Shown here: positions 9,059-16,859 of the stretch, piece by piece | Position numbering within the stretch: position 1 is the stretch's first letter | Layout of the letters: each line of letters starts with the position of its first letter | DNA from: Streptosporangium sp040640155 | GTDB lineage: Bacteria > Actinomycetota > Actinomycetes > Streptosporangiales > Streptosporangiaceae | Length of the DNA: 64,000 nt | NCBI RefSeq assembly: GCF_040640155.1 | Contig: NZ_JBFABE010000009.1 | Location: 62,001 to 126,000 of the forward strand | Direction: 5' to 3' | Notes under the pieces: model-generated | Databases searched by the model: none | Seen by the model: the letters and a program-made list of their open reading frames with translations, nothing else | Told to the model about the DNA's origin: nothing | Translations under genes and position numbers: made by a program

Positions 9059-9634
9059 TTTTACGGGGTCGTGGAGGGACGGCTCCTGGAGCGCGGGGAC
9101 GCCGGTGTCGCGCTTCAGGTAGGTGTAGGGGAAGCTCGAGCCGACGACCTCCCAGCCCTCGGCGCGCAGCCGCCGGACCTCGCCCGGCGACATCGTCACC
9201 CGCGTGTGCTCCCACTGCGTGCCGGACCGGACGACGCGGTGGTAGGTGGCGCCGAACTCCACGCTGTGCCATCCGTACCGGCCGGCCAGGGCGAGCTCGT
9301 GCATCTCGTCGAAGGTGGTGGTCGGGCCGAGGATGCGCTCGTGCGGGTCCAGGCCGGTGCCGCTGGGGGCGAGGGGCGGCGCGAACCGCTTCTGCGCCGC
9401 CTGTTTCGTCATCCCGAGCGTGGCGCCGATGCTCTGCCAGGTGACGCCGGCGGCGCGGGCCGAGGTGACGGTCGTGCGCAGCAGCGTGGTCGCCTCCTCC
9501 TGCAGCGTGGCGGCGCCGGCGACCAGCCGCAGGAAGTCCTCGGTGCCGTACGGGTCCTCGACGGCCGTGTTCTCCATCAGGATCCGGGTGAGGGCCTCGT
9601 GGACCGCCTCGGAACCGGCCCGGTCAGTGGTCAT
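9047..9634 (-). CDS. HTH-containing protein of unknown function
   Basis: The 195-residue protein carries a helix-turn-helix-like segment, VTWQSIGATLGMTKQAAQKR, at about residues 64-83, of the sigma-region-4-like kind seen in many short actinobacterial proteins. The N-terminal 60 residues are helical and acidic. The C-terminal half (EMHELALAGRYGWHSVEFG, EGWEVVGSSFPYTYLKRD) is not a domain I recognise and may be a sensor or partner-binding part. It starts at ATG 9634, eleven bases inside the end of the two-TM gene, so the two are translationally coupled. Two near-perfect palindromes just upstream of that operon are candidate operators, possibly for this protein. Confidence 0.75.
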   Translation of the reverse strand: MTTDRAGSEAVHEALTRILMENTAVEDPYGTEDFLRLVAGAATLQEEATTLLRTTVTSARAAGVTWQSIGATLGMTKQAAQKRFAPPLAPSGTGLDPHERILGPTTTFDEMHELALAGRYGWHSVEFGATYHRVVRSGTQWEHTRVTMSPGEVRRLRAEGWEVVGSSFPYTYLKRDTGVPALQEPSLHDPVKKRS

Positions 9635-9851
9635 CGGCGGCCCGCTCCGGGAGCGTCTTCGAGGGCTGCCACCCGCCCCGCCGCCGGTAGAGGAGCCGGA
9701 CGCCGGTGTGGACGAGGGCGAGGATCGCGACGAGGGCGACGATCTCCACCCAGCGTGGGAGATCGAACAGGACGATCGGCAGGCCGATGAACGGCGGGAT
9801 CATCAGCAACGTGTAGCCGAGGGTCCACGTGCGCTGGACGGGTGGGGTCAT
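9624..9851 (-). CDS. Small two-helix membrane protein
   Basis: The 75-residue protein has two predicted membrane helices (WTLGYTLLMIPPFIGLPIVLF and VEIVALVAILALVHTGVRLL) joined by a short DLPRW turn, then a basic and polar tail (YRRRGGWQPSK). It is not a family I can name. It is the first gene of a two-gene unit with the HTH protein, overlapping its start by eleven bases. The start codon lies two bases from the first of two palindromes, so the mRNA probably has little or no leader. It could be a membrane partner that regulates the HTH protein. Confidence 0.72.
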   Translation of the reverse strand: MTPPVQRTWTLGYTLLMIPPFIGLPIVLFDLPRWVEIVALVAILALVHTGVRLLYRRRGGWQPSKTLPERAADDH

Positions 9852-9852
9852 G

Positions 9853-9871
9853 CGTCAACCATAGGTTGACG
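9853..9871. promoter_or_regulatory. Operator-like palindrome 1
   Basis: The 19-base sequence CGTCAACCATAGGTTGACG is a perfect palindrome with 8-base arms around ATA. It abuts the start codon of the two-TM gene and is repeated 29 bases away, almost three helical turns. This looks like a dimeric repressor site. Confidence 0.7.
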
Positions 9872-9881
9872 AAGTCGATTT

Positions 9882-9900
9882 CGTCAACCATTCGTTGACG
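9882..9900. promoter_or_regulatory. Operator-like palindrome 2
   Basis: CGTCAACCATTCGTTGACG is a second copy of the palindrome with one mismatched pair. It overlaps the last codons and stop of the acyltransferase gene, which is upstream on the same strand. Centre-to-centre distance to copy 1 is 29 bases. Confidence 0.68.
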
Positions 9901-11278
9901 ATCGGACGGCGCGCGTGAGCGGGCCGGTCAGTGCCAGCCCCGCCACGAGCGCACCCGTCCCGATCAGGGGCACGGTCCCCGGCACGAAACCGGCCACGGT
10001 GAACGTGAGAAGCCCCAGCCCCACCAGGACGGTGGCCGTCGCGGCCCTGACCGGCCCGCCGGTGTACGGCCCGCACGCCGGGGGAGTCTCGAACCGGGTG
10101 AATCCCCGCAGCAGTGGCCACATGGCCAGGGCGAGCAGGAGCAGCCAGTGCGGCCAGCCCGACAGCCAGGCCGAGCCGCCCGGCTCGGGCGTCGAGATCC
10201 CCAGCCCCACCACGACCACCGAGACGATGACGAACAGCGCGCTCATGTGCCACAGGTAGAGGGTCATCATCCGGCCCGAGGCCCAGCCCAGCGCCCGTGC
10301 CACCCCGGGCCAGCGCGCCAGGGAGACGATCCACCGGCGCATGGCCAGCGCCAGCCCGATCTGGCCGATCCCCACCGCGAGCAGCGCGACCGTGGGCGGG
10401 GCCATGTTGGAGACCGCCCCCGGCATCCCGATCATGCTGGCCGGGTAGGGGCCGAAGGTCACCAGCGCCGCCGCCGCGCCGTACCCGCCCAGCGCCATCG
10501 CCCAGGGGCGGGTCAGCCTGCCGTCGGCGTACAGGAACCCGAGCTGGTACACCGCGAGCCAGACCAGCACCGTGTTGGGCAGGCCGGCCACCTCCAGGCC
10601 CCCGGCGAAGCGCAGGACGTCCACCGCCACGGCCGCCGCCGCCAGCACGGCCGGAACCCGCCAGCCGTGCACCGCGTTCAGCCGGAGCATCGGCGTGGTC
10701 GCCGCCACCGCCACGAGATAGATCACCAGGAACCACAGGAGCTGCCCGGCCAGCCGCGAGGCGGTCGCGACCGGCTGCTCGGGGATGCCGAGCGCCGCGA
10801 GCAGGTGCGGCAGGGGGACCCAGACCGCCGCCAGCGGCAGCACCGGCCAGGCCAGCCTGCGCACGCGCGCCGCCAGCCACGCGGCGGGCGCGTCGCCGCG
10901 CCGCGCCGCGCGGCGGCGGCTGATCGCCCCGGCCGCGCCGCCCGCGAAGAAGACCAGCGGCATCACCTGGCTGATCCAGGTGATCGCCCACGCGTTCCCC
11001 CAGGCCAGCGCGTTCCCGGTGACGATCCGGTCCTCGGCGAAGGACAGCACCGGCATGCTCCAGTGCTGGAGCACCACCAGGGCCATGCCGAACACCCGGA
11101 GCACGTCGACGAAGGGGTCGCGGCCGGACGGCGCCCGCGCCGGGCGGGGCGCCGGCACGACCGGCGGAGCGACCGCCGTCGCGGTGGCCGACGCGGTGGC
11201 CGACGCGGTCGCCGGCCGGGCGGGCGGGCGGGGTGCCGGGCGGGGGATCACGGCGGTCACGGGGTCTCGATTCTCCAC
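9884..11278 (-). CDS. Acyltransferase-3-type membrane protein
   Basis: The 464-residue polytopic protein resembles the acyltransferase-3 family, which moves acyl groups onto sugars, lipids or secondary metabolites at the membrane. After a Pro/Ala-rich tail of about 45 residues comes the family start RDPFVDVLRVFGMALVVLQHW, with the conserved His in the first helix. About ten membrane segments follow, including GMALVVLQHW, PLVFFAGGAAGAISRRR and YLWHMSALFVIVSVVVV. The start is GTG at 11278. The N-terminal tail contains an in-frame Ala-Thr-Ala-Ser repeat. The acceptor is unknown. The gene is divergent from the histidine kinase operon and may share promoter space with it. Confidence 0.82.
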   Translation of the reverse strand: MENRDPVTAVIPRPAPRPPARPATASATASATATAVAPPVVPAPRPARAPSGRDPFVDVLRVFGMALVVLQHWSMPVLSFAEDRIVTGNALAWGNAWAITWISQVMPLVFFAGGAAGAISRRRAARRGDAPAAWLAARVRRLAWPVLPLAAVWVPLPHLLAALGIPEQPVATASRLAGQLLWFLVIYLVAVAATTPMLRLNAVHGWRVPAVLAAAAVAVDVLRFAGGLEVAGLPNTVLVWLAVYQLGFLYADGRLTRPWAMALGGYGAAAALVTFGPYPASMIGMPGAVSNMAPPTVALLAVGIGQIGLALAMRRWIVSLARWPGVARALGWASGRMMTLYLWHMSALFVIVSVVVVGLGISTPEPGGSAWLSGWPHWLLLLALAMWPLLRGFTRFETPPACGPYTGGPVRAATATVLVGLGLLTFTVAGFVPGTVPLIGTGALVAGLALTGPLTRAVRSSTNG

Positions 11279-11450
11279 GGGGACGGGTGAGGCGATGGGA
11301 AAAGCCTCCTCGCCGGGCCCCCGGGACGCACTGACGCGTGCAGCAGTCTTCGGGACGGATCACACCACCGGCGCCGGTAGGGCTGGCCCCACCCCGCCGG
11401 AAGGGTCCACCGGCTCGATCGGCGCGGCCCGCCCCCATAGCGTTGACCCC

Positions 11451-12701
11451 ATGAGACCCCTGCTGCGCCGCATCGGCACCGACACCCGGTACCTGGTCGT
11501 GGGCTTCCCCCTGTCGATCATCTGGTTCGTCCTGATGGTGGCGGGTTTCGTCGCGGGCGCGGCGACGTCCGTCGTCTTCGTGGGCCTGCCCGTCCTCGCG
11601 GGGACCCTGCTGGTCGCCCGCGGCTTCGCCGACGTCGAGCGGCGCTGGCTGCCCGAGGTGCTCGGCCGCCCGGTCGCCCGGCCGAGGTACCGGCCGTCCC
11701 CGGCGGCCGCCGGCTGGTTCCGCAGGATGGTCAACCCGTTCACCAACGGCCAGTCCTGGCTCGACCTGCTCCACGGCATCGTGGCCTTCCCGATCTCCAT
11801 CGTCACCTTCGTGCTGACGGTGACCTGGTGGGCCGGGACGATCGTCGGCCTGACCTACCCGCTCTACGGGTGGATCGTCTACGCCATCCCCGGCAACGAC
11901 GGCGGGCTCGCCAGGCTTCTCGGCCTGGGCAACGGCCTGTGGGCCGAGGTGTTCGTCAACACCGTCATCGGGATGCTGTTCGCGATCACCCTTCCGATGA
12001 TCGTGCGCGGCGCCGCGCTGGTGCAGGCCGGGCTCGGCAGGGCCATGCTGACCGGGGTGGCCGAGCTGCACGAGCGCATCGACGACCTGGCGGAGGGCCG
12101 GGCCGCCGCGGTCTCGGCCGAGGCCAACGCGCTGCGGCGGCTGGAGCGCGACATCCACGACGGCCCCCAGCAGCGCCTGGTCTCCCTGGCCATGGACCTG
12201 TCACGGGCCCAGCGCCAGCTCAAGCGCGACCCCGAGGCCGTCGGCCGGATGCTCGGCCAGGCCATCACCTCCACCCGCGAGACCCTGGACGAGCTGCGCG
12301 CCCTCTCGCGCGGGATCGCCCCGCCCATCCTCAGCGACCGCGGCCTGGCCCCGGCGCTCGCCGCGCTCGCCGGCCGCTGCACCGTCCCGGTCGAGCTGGA
12401 CCTGCAGATCGAGCAGCGCTTCCCCGCCGCCGTGGAGAACACCGTCTACTTCGTCGTCGCCGAGTCCCTCACCAACGTGGCCAAGCACAGCCGCGCCACG
12501 GTCTGCACCGTGACGCTGACCAGGACCGGGGACTTCCTGATGCTCACGATCGGGGATGATGGGGTCGGCGGCGCGCACGTCGCCAAGGGACACGGCCTGT
12601 CGGGTCTCGGCGACCGCCTGAGGGCGGTGGACGGCGAGCTGACGGTCGATTCACCCGTCGGCGGGCCGACGGTCATAGTGGCGGAGGTTCCGTGCGGGTA
12701 G
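11451..12701 (+). CDS. NarL/DesK-type sensor histidine kinase
   Basis: The 416-residue kinase has an N-terminal sensor with four membrane helices in two pairs (residues about 15-55 and 105-185). The dimerisation/phosphoacceptor helix LERDIHDGPQQRLVSLAMDL carries His236. A HATPase domain follows, with the N-box EALTN-like ESLTNVAKHSRA and the G-box GDDGVGGA...GLSGLGDRL. This is the HisKA_3 class that pairs with LuxR-type regulators, and such a regulator overlaps its 3' end by ten bases. The ATG follows TAGCGT by seven bases without a Shine-Dalgarno, suggesting a leaderless mRNA. The signal is unknown; the sensor has little extracellular sequence, so it probably senses the membrane. Confidence 0.94.
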   Translation: MRPLLRRIGTDTRYLVVGFPLSIIWFVLMVAGFVAGAATSVVFVGLPVLAGTLLVARGFADVERRWLPEVLGRPVARPRYRPSPAAAGWFRRMVNPFTNGQSWLDLLHGIVAFPISIVTFVLTVTWWAGTIVGLTYPLYGWIVYAIPGNDGGLARLLGLGNGLWAEVFVNTVIGMLFAITLPMIVRGAALVQAGLGRAMLTGVAELHERIDDLAEGRAAAVSAEANALRRLERDIHDGPQQRLVSLAMDLSRAQRQLKRDPEAVGRMLGQAITSTRETLDELRALSRGIAPPILSDRGLAPALAALAGRCTVPVELDLQIEQRFPAAVENTVYFVVAESLTNVAKHSRATVCTVTLTRTGDFLMLTIGDDGVGGAHVAKGHGLSGLGDRLRAVDGELTVDSPVGGPTVIVAEVPCG

Positions 12702-13339
12702 TCGTGGCCGATGACGCGGTGCTGATCAGGGAGGGGCTGATCAGGCTGCTGGAGGAGTTCGGCTGTCAGGTGGTCGCCGCCGTGGGGGACGGGGACGCCC
12801 TGGTCGCCGCCGTCGCCGAGCACAGGCCCGACGTCTCGGTGGTGGACGTGCGGATGCCGCCCGGCTTCACCGACGAGGGGCTCCGGGCGGCGGTGGAGGC
12901 GCGCCGCAGGGTGCCGGGCACCCCGGTGCTGATCCTCTCCCAGTACGTGGAGGTCTCCTACGCCGACGACCTGCTGGCCGACGCCAGGGGAGCGGTGGGC
13001 TACCTGCTCAAGGACCGCGTCGTGGACGTGGACGACTTCATGGGGGGCCTGCGCACGGTGGCGGCCGGCGGCACGGTCTTCGATCCCCAGGTGGTGGCCC
13101 AGCTCATGGTGCGGCGCAGGCGTGACGATCCCCTCGCCCAGCTCACCCCGCGGGAGCGCGAGGTGCTCGGCCTGATGGCCGAGGGCAGGTCCAACCCGGC
13201 CATCGGCCGCCAGCTCGTGGTCAGCGACGGCGCCGTGGAGAAGCACATCCGCAGCATCTTCGCCAAACTCGGCCTGTACGCCGAGGACGGCGACCAGCAC
13301 CGCCGGGTCCTCGCCGTCCTGGCCTACCTGCGCTCCTGA
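12692..13339 (+). CDS. LuxR/NarL-family response regulator
   Basis: The 215-residue DNA-binding regulator has a receiver domain (residues 1-125) with acidic residues D7/D8, the phosphoacceptor D52 in VVDVRMPP, the switch region ILSQY and the conserved Lys in YLLKDRV. A LuxR-type HTH follows (LTPREREVLGLMAEGRSNPA, about residues 150-169). GTG at 12692 overlaps the kinase stop, so the pair is coupled. It should be phosphorylated by the upstream kinase and control target promoters that cannot be identified here. Confidence 0.95.
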   Translation: MRVVVADDAVLIREGLIRLLEEFGCQVVAAVGDGDALVAAVAEHRPDVSVVDVRMPPGFTDEGLRAAVEARRRVPGTPVLILSQYVEVSYADDLLADARGAVGYLLKDRVVDVDDFMGGLRTVAAGGTVFDPQVVAQLMVRRRRDDPLAQLTPREREVLGLMAEGRSNPAIGRQLVVSDGAVEKHIRSIFAKLGLYAEDGDQHRRVLAVLAYLRS

Positions 13340-13576
13340 CCTCGCCCGAGGCCGCCGGGAGGGCTCCCTGTAGGCTCGGCCGTCGGTACGGACGCCGGGC
13401 GTCACGGCACCGCCGGCGGCACGGCACCCGCAACCGCACGCGGCACCGGGTGCCCCGGCGGGGGCGGGTCGTGCGCGGCCGGTCCCGGAGGCCGGTCACG
13501 CGGGCGGCGTCACCGGTCCCCGGCGCGACCGGACCGGACGAGAGACCGCGCAAGCGGCCCTGAGCGTGGAGGAACA

Positions 13577-14473
13577 ATGATCTCGGTCTTCGGCAGCGCC
13601 AACATGGACCTGGTGGCCTACGTCGACGTCGCCCCCGCGCTCGGCGAGACCGTGACCGGCAGGTCCTTCGTCACCGTCCCCGGCGGCAAGGGCGCCAACC
13701 AGGCCATCGCCGCGGCGCGGGCGGGCGCCCCGGTGGCCTTCCTCGGCGCCGTGGGCGACGACGACTTCGGGGCCGAGATGCGGCGTACGCTCGCCGAGGC
13801 GGGGGTCGACGTGAGGGACCTGCGCACGGCCCCCGGCCCCTCCGGCATCGCCCAGATCGTGGTGGACGGCGGGGGCGGCAACTCGATCATCGTGGTCCCG
13901 GGCGCCAATGGCACCGTGACCTCCCCCTCGCCGGCCGAGATCGAGGTCATCTCCCGCTCCGACGTGCTCCTGCTGCAGCTGGAGCTCCCCATCGAGGCGG
14001 TCACGGCCGCGGCCCGCGCCGCCCGCGCGGCCGGGACCACCGTGATCCTGACCCCCGCGCCGGTCCAGCCGCTCCCGGCCGAGCTGCTGGAGGCCGTGGA
14101 CGTCCTGGTGGCCAACGAGCACGAGGCCGCGGCCATCACCGGCCGGGCCGACCACGAGCGGGCCCTGGAGGATCTGCGGGGCACGGTCGGCTGGGTCATC
14201 GTCACCCTCGGGTCGCGCGGCGCGCTCACCGCCTCGGGAGACGGCCCCGTGGTGCACGTGGAGGCGCCCCGGGTGCCCGCCGTGGACACCACGGCCGCGG
14301 GCGACACCTTCGTGGGCGCCCTCGCCGCGGCCAGTGTCGAGCGGCAGCCCCCTGACCGGGCCGTCCGCTTCGCCACCGCCGCGGCGGGCCTGTCCGTGCA
14401 GCGCGCGGGCGCCAGCACCTCCATGCCCACCCGCGCCGAGATCGACCGCGTCCTCTCCGGGAGGGACGCCTGA
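13577..14473 (+). CDS. rbsK: Ribokinase (PfkB family)
   Basis: This enzyme phosphorylates D-ribose to ribose-5-phosphate with ATP. The 298-residue protein starts MISVFGSANMDLVAYVD, with the sugar-binding PGGKGANQAIAAARAG motif at about residues 37-52. It ends with the PfkB catalytic signature DTTAAGDTFVGALA, where the Asp of AAGD is the catalytic base. A TGGAGGAA ribosome binding site precedes the ATG. No ribose transporter or rbsD is adjacent, so specificity within the PfkB family rests on overall resemblance. Confidence 0.9.
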   Translation: MISVFGSANMDLVAYVDVAPALGETVTGRSFVTVPGGKGANQAIAAARAGAPVAFLGAVGDDDFGAEMRRTLAEAGVDVRDLRTAPGPSGIAQIVVDGGGGNSIIVVPGANGTVTSPSPAEIEVISRSDVLLLQLELPIEAVTAAARAARAAGTTVILTPAPVQPLPAELLEAVDVLVANEHEAAAITGRADHERALEDLRGTVGWVIVTLGSRGALTASGDGPVVHVEAPRVPAVDTTAAGDTFVGALAAASVERQPPDRAVRFATAAAGLSVQRAGASTSMPTRAEIDRVLSGRDA

Positions 14474-14503
14474 GCCGGAGCGCGGGTGCGGGGGCGGGGG
14501 TCG

Positions 14504-14650
14504 TCAGTTCCCGCCGAGGAGCGAGGTCTCCGAGAGCGTGAGCAGGAACGCGCCGGCGGCGAGCAGCGCGATCGGCCACGACCTGCTGATGGCCGACCAG
14601 ATCGCGGAGGCCAGGAAGCAGACCAGGGCGAGCAGCACGAGAACGTCCAC
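14504..14650 (-). CDS. Small membrane protein, 48 residues
   Basis: This short reading frame starts with GTG, is preceded by TTTGGAGA and ends at TGA. The product begins MDVLVLLALVCFLASAIWSA and has a second hydrophobic stretch, WPIALLAAGAFLLTLSE, then ETSLLGGN. Two closely spaced helices and strong GC3 bias favour a real gene. It is convergent with rbsK, with only 30 bases between stops. Small actinobacterial proteins of this shape are common but uncharacterised. Confidence 0.6.
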   Translation of the reverse strand: MDVLVLLALVCFLASAIWSAISRSWPIALLAAGAFLLTLSETSLLGGN

Positions 14651-14791
14651 GAGAATCTCCAAAGGGTCGGCATCGGACGATCATCGTCCGGGACGGGCGT
14701 CCACTGCCCCGCGATCACCGGAGGTAACCCGGCTGTCCTCTTTTATGGGAAACCTGGCGAAGAGGTTATAGACATTAGTGGACATACCGTG

Positions 14792-15193
14792 TTATCTCCC
14801 CTCGTGGAGTGCGGCTGCGGCCTCGGCGCAGGCCACGTCCTGCCGGACGTTCCCCCCGCTGACGCCGATCGCGCCCCGCACCTGGCCCTCGCCCCCGAGG
14901 CCGGTCAGCGGCACGCCGCCGCCGGAGCAGACGTAGCGGTCGCCCGCCAGGCCGTACAGCTCGCCGCCCGGCACCGCCAGCGGCGCCAGGTCGGCGGTCG
15001 GCATGTGATGGGCCACCGCCGTGTACGCCTTGGCGGCCGCCAGGGCCGGACCGGCGATCCGCGCGCCGTCCATCCGCTGGAACGCGACCAGGTGCCCGCC
15101 GGCGTCGACCACCGCCACCGAGATGAGCGCCCCCTCCCGCGCCGCCTGCCTCACCGCGGCCTCGCACATGCGCAACGCGAGTTCCAGGTTCAC
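14792..15193 (-). CDS. GlcG/HbpS-family protein
   Basis: The 133-residue protein belongs to the GlcG/HbpS (DUF336) fold, which includes heme-binding and glycolate-locus proteins. Typical segments are LALRMCEAAVRQAAREGALI, VAVVDAGGHLVAFQRMDGA and a Gly-rich end GAIGVSGG. I chose the GTG at 15193 because AGGAG lies four bases upstream and the family start VNLELAL follows directly. It has no signal peptide, unlike secreted HbpS. Neighbours give no clue to its ligand. Confidence 0.85.
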   Translation of the reverse strand: MNLELALRMCEAAVRQAAREGALISVAVVDAGGHLVAFQRMDGARIAGPALAAAKAYTAVAHHMPTADLAPLAVPGGELYGLAGDRYVCSGGGVPLTGLGGEGQVRGAIGVSGGNVRQDVACAEAAAALHEGR

Positions 15194-15466
15194 CGGGCTC
15201 CTCACCGTCTCGAAGACCCCGGCGTGGACGGCCGGGTACGGCACGCCGCCGGTCGGGTGATGTGAAACGTCATAACGATCCGACGCCCGTCCGGCCCTCC
15301 CGGAGGACCGGGACGGGCGCCGGGCTTGCGGGCGGGCGTCCGGGGGAGAGGGGAGGGGGTCGTCCGGCGGGCTCCTCGCGGGCCGTTCACCGGCCGCCCA
15401 CGGGTGCCGCGCCAGAGGGCGCGTCCGGGGGCGCGCGCCGGGGCCGCGCACGTGAGGGCACGTCAC

Positions 15467-15498
15467 CGCGGCCCCGCGCGGCCCCGCGCGGGGCCGCG
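15467..15498. terminator. Perfect 14-bp GC hairpin
   Basis: CGCGGCCCCGCGCG (15467-15480) and CGCGCGGGGCCGCG (15485-15498) are fully complementary with a four-base loop. It lies between the divergent GlcG-like and methyltransferase genes, so it does not end either one. It could stop antisense transcription or act as an RNA structure. Confidence 0.5.
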
Positions 15499-15625
15499 TG
15501 CCGGAGGGCGGCGGGGGGCGGCGGGGGGCGGCGGCCCCGCGGGAGCGGGCCGGGGACGCCGGACGACCGGGCGCCCGGGAAGGAAGATGTGCCGGTGAGG
15601 CGACATACCGACGTGATCACCGTGA

Positions 15626-15654
15626 GTGACCCGGCGATCTCCCACGGATATGAT
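15626..15654 (+). promoter_or_regulatory. Promoter of the methyltransferase gene
   Basis: A GTGACC -35 element and a TATGAT -10 element are separated by 17 bases, about 50 bases upstream of the ATG at 15703, which has GGGGGAGGG as ribosome binding site. This matches a housekeeping sigma promoter. Confidence 0.6.
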
Positions 15655-15702
15655 CGCCCGATCGGCGGGTGTCGCCGGTCACCGTCCCGATGGGGGAGGG
15701 AC

Positions 15703-16635
15703 ATGCACGATCGCAACCGCTCCAGCGTCGTCCACCAGCTCAGATACGCCCTCGGTCATCCCGGGCGGGTCCCCGGCCACCTGCGGCGGCTGGCCAGGAA
15801 CACGTGGCTGCGCCTGAGGAACCGCGACCACGTCTCCTACTACCGGGCCGTCATGAGGTCCGACACGGCGCGCGACCCGTACGCCGCCGTGGGCAGCGCG
15901 TCCCACCGCCGCTGGGCCGCGCTCGGGAAGATGCAGTTCGACTACCTGCTCCGGCACGGGCTCAGGCCCGAGCACCGCCTGCTGGAGATCGGGTGCGGCA
16001 ACCTGCGGGCCGGGCGGCTGCTCATCGGCTATCTCGAACCCGGGAACTACCACGGCATCGACATCTCCCCGGACATCCTGATCGCCGCCCAGGAGACGCT
16101 CGCCCGTTACCGGTTGCGGGACAGGTTCCCGCACCTGATGCCGGTCAGGGACCTGCGCTTCGCCGCGCTGCCCGACGGGGCCTTCGACGTCGTCCACGCC
16201 CACAGCGTCTTCTCGCACTCCCCGATCCACGTGATCGAGGAGTGCTTCCGCAACGTCGGCCGGATCATGAAACCGGGGGGCTGGTTCGACTTCACCTTCG
16301 ACAGGACCGAGGGGGAGGAGCACCAGGTGCTGGGCGAGGACTTCTACTACCGCACCGAGACCCTGATCGACCTGGCCGCGCGGTGCGGGCTGCGGGCGAC
16401 CTTCATGGAGGACTGGGAACGGCTTCCCCACCGGCAGTCGAAGATCCGCCTCACGCTGCCCGGCTCGGTCGTGGAGACGGGGGAGACCGCGGAGGCCGGG
16501 AAGATCGGGGAGGTCGGGGAGGTCGGGAAGAACGGAGAGCCCGTGAAGGCCGTGGAGGTCGGGGAGGCCGTGGAGGTCGTGGAGCCGGGCGAGCGGCGCG
16601 AGGAGGGCTCGGATAGGATCCGACGCCCGGCCTGA
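15703..16635 (+). CDS. SAM-dependent methyltransferase with repetitive acidic tail
   Basis: The 310-residue class I methyltransferase shows the SAM-binding motif LLEIGCGNLRAGRLLIGYL at about residues 97-115, the acidic loop YHGIDISPDIL, and motif IV DVVHAHSVFSH. The last part of the fold is FDFTFDRTEGEEHQVL. The basic N-terminus (about residues 1-50) is probably separate from the fold. The last 60 or so residues are a degenerate repeat of Val-Gly-Glu/Val-Glu units (GKIGEVGEVGKNGEPVKAVE), encoded by a 9-base-periodic stretch and likely disordered. The gene has its own promoter and a GGGAGGG ribosome binding site. The substrate cannot be inferred. Confidence 0.83.
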   Translation: MHDRNRSSVVHQLRYALGHPGRVPGHLRRLARNTWLRLRNRDHVSYYRAVMRSDTARDPYAAVGSASHRRWAALGKMQFDYLLRHGLRPEHRLLEIGCGNLRAGRLLIGYLEPGNYHGIDISPDILIAAQETLARYRLRDRFPHLMPVRDLRFAALPDGAFDVVHAHSVFSHSPIHVIEECFRNVGRIMKPGGWFDFTFDRTEGEEHQVLGEDFYYRTETLIDLAARCGLRATFMEDWERLPHRQSKIRLTLPGSVVETGETAEAGKIGEVGEVGKNGEPVKAVEVGEAVEVVEPGERREEGSDRIRRPA

Positions 16636-16650
16636 ACCCGTTCCGGGTTC
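16634..16650 (+). terminator. Small hairpin at the methyltransferase stop
   Basis: GAACCCG and CGGGTTC pair around TTC, beginning within the stop codon of the methyltransferase gene. The stem is short and lacks a T-run. Confidence 0.35.
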
Positions 16651-16664
16651 GGCTCGAACCTGTC

Positions 16665-16704
16665 CCGGACCCGTTCCGGACCCGTTCCGGACCCGTTCCG
16701 GACG
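16665..16704. repeat. 11-bp tandem repeat
   Basis: The unit CCGGACCCGTT occurs three times in tandem, plus a partial copy, in the 224-base space between the methyltransferase and phosphotransferase genes. Further short direct repeats (GGACCAGCCC, TGCCAGG) follow up to 16820. No gene is seen in this space. Confidence 0.8.
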
Positions 16705-16859
16705 CGGCCGGTTCCGGCCGGTCCCGGCCCGGTGCGGCCCGCCTCGACCGGGCTGCCCCCGGCCGGACCCGATCCGGCCAGCCCGGACCAGCCCGGACCA
16801 GGTCGTGCCAGGTCATGCCAGGCCGGGTCCGGTCCGGCCAGACCCCCGAGGAGACGTCC

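Larger units (their letters stand above)
15194..15702. other. Gene-free interval, 509 bases
   Basis: No reading frame here has credible support. The interval contains a very GC-rich stretch with a perfect 14-base hairpin (15467-15498), a G-rich run of GGCGG repeats (about 15507-15533), and near its right end a good promoter and ribosome binding site for the methyltransferase gene. Confidence 0.7.
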
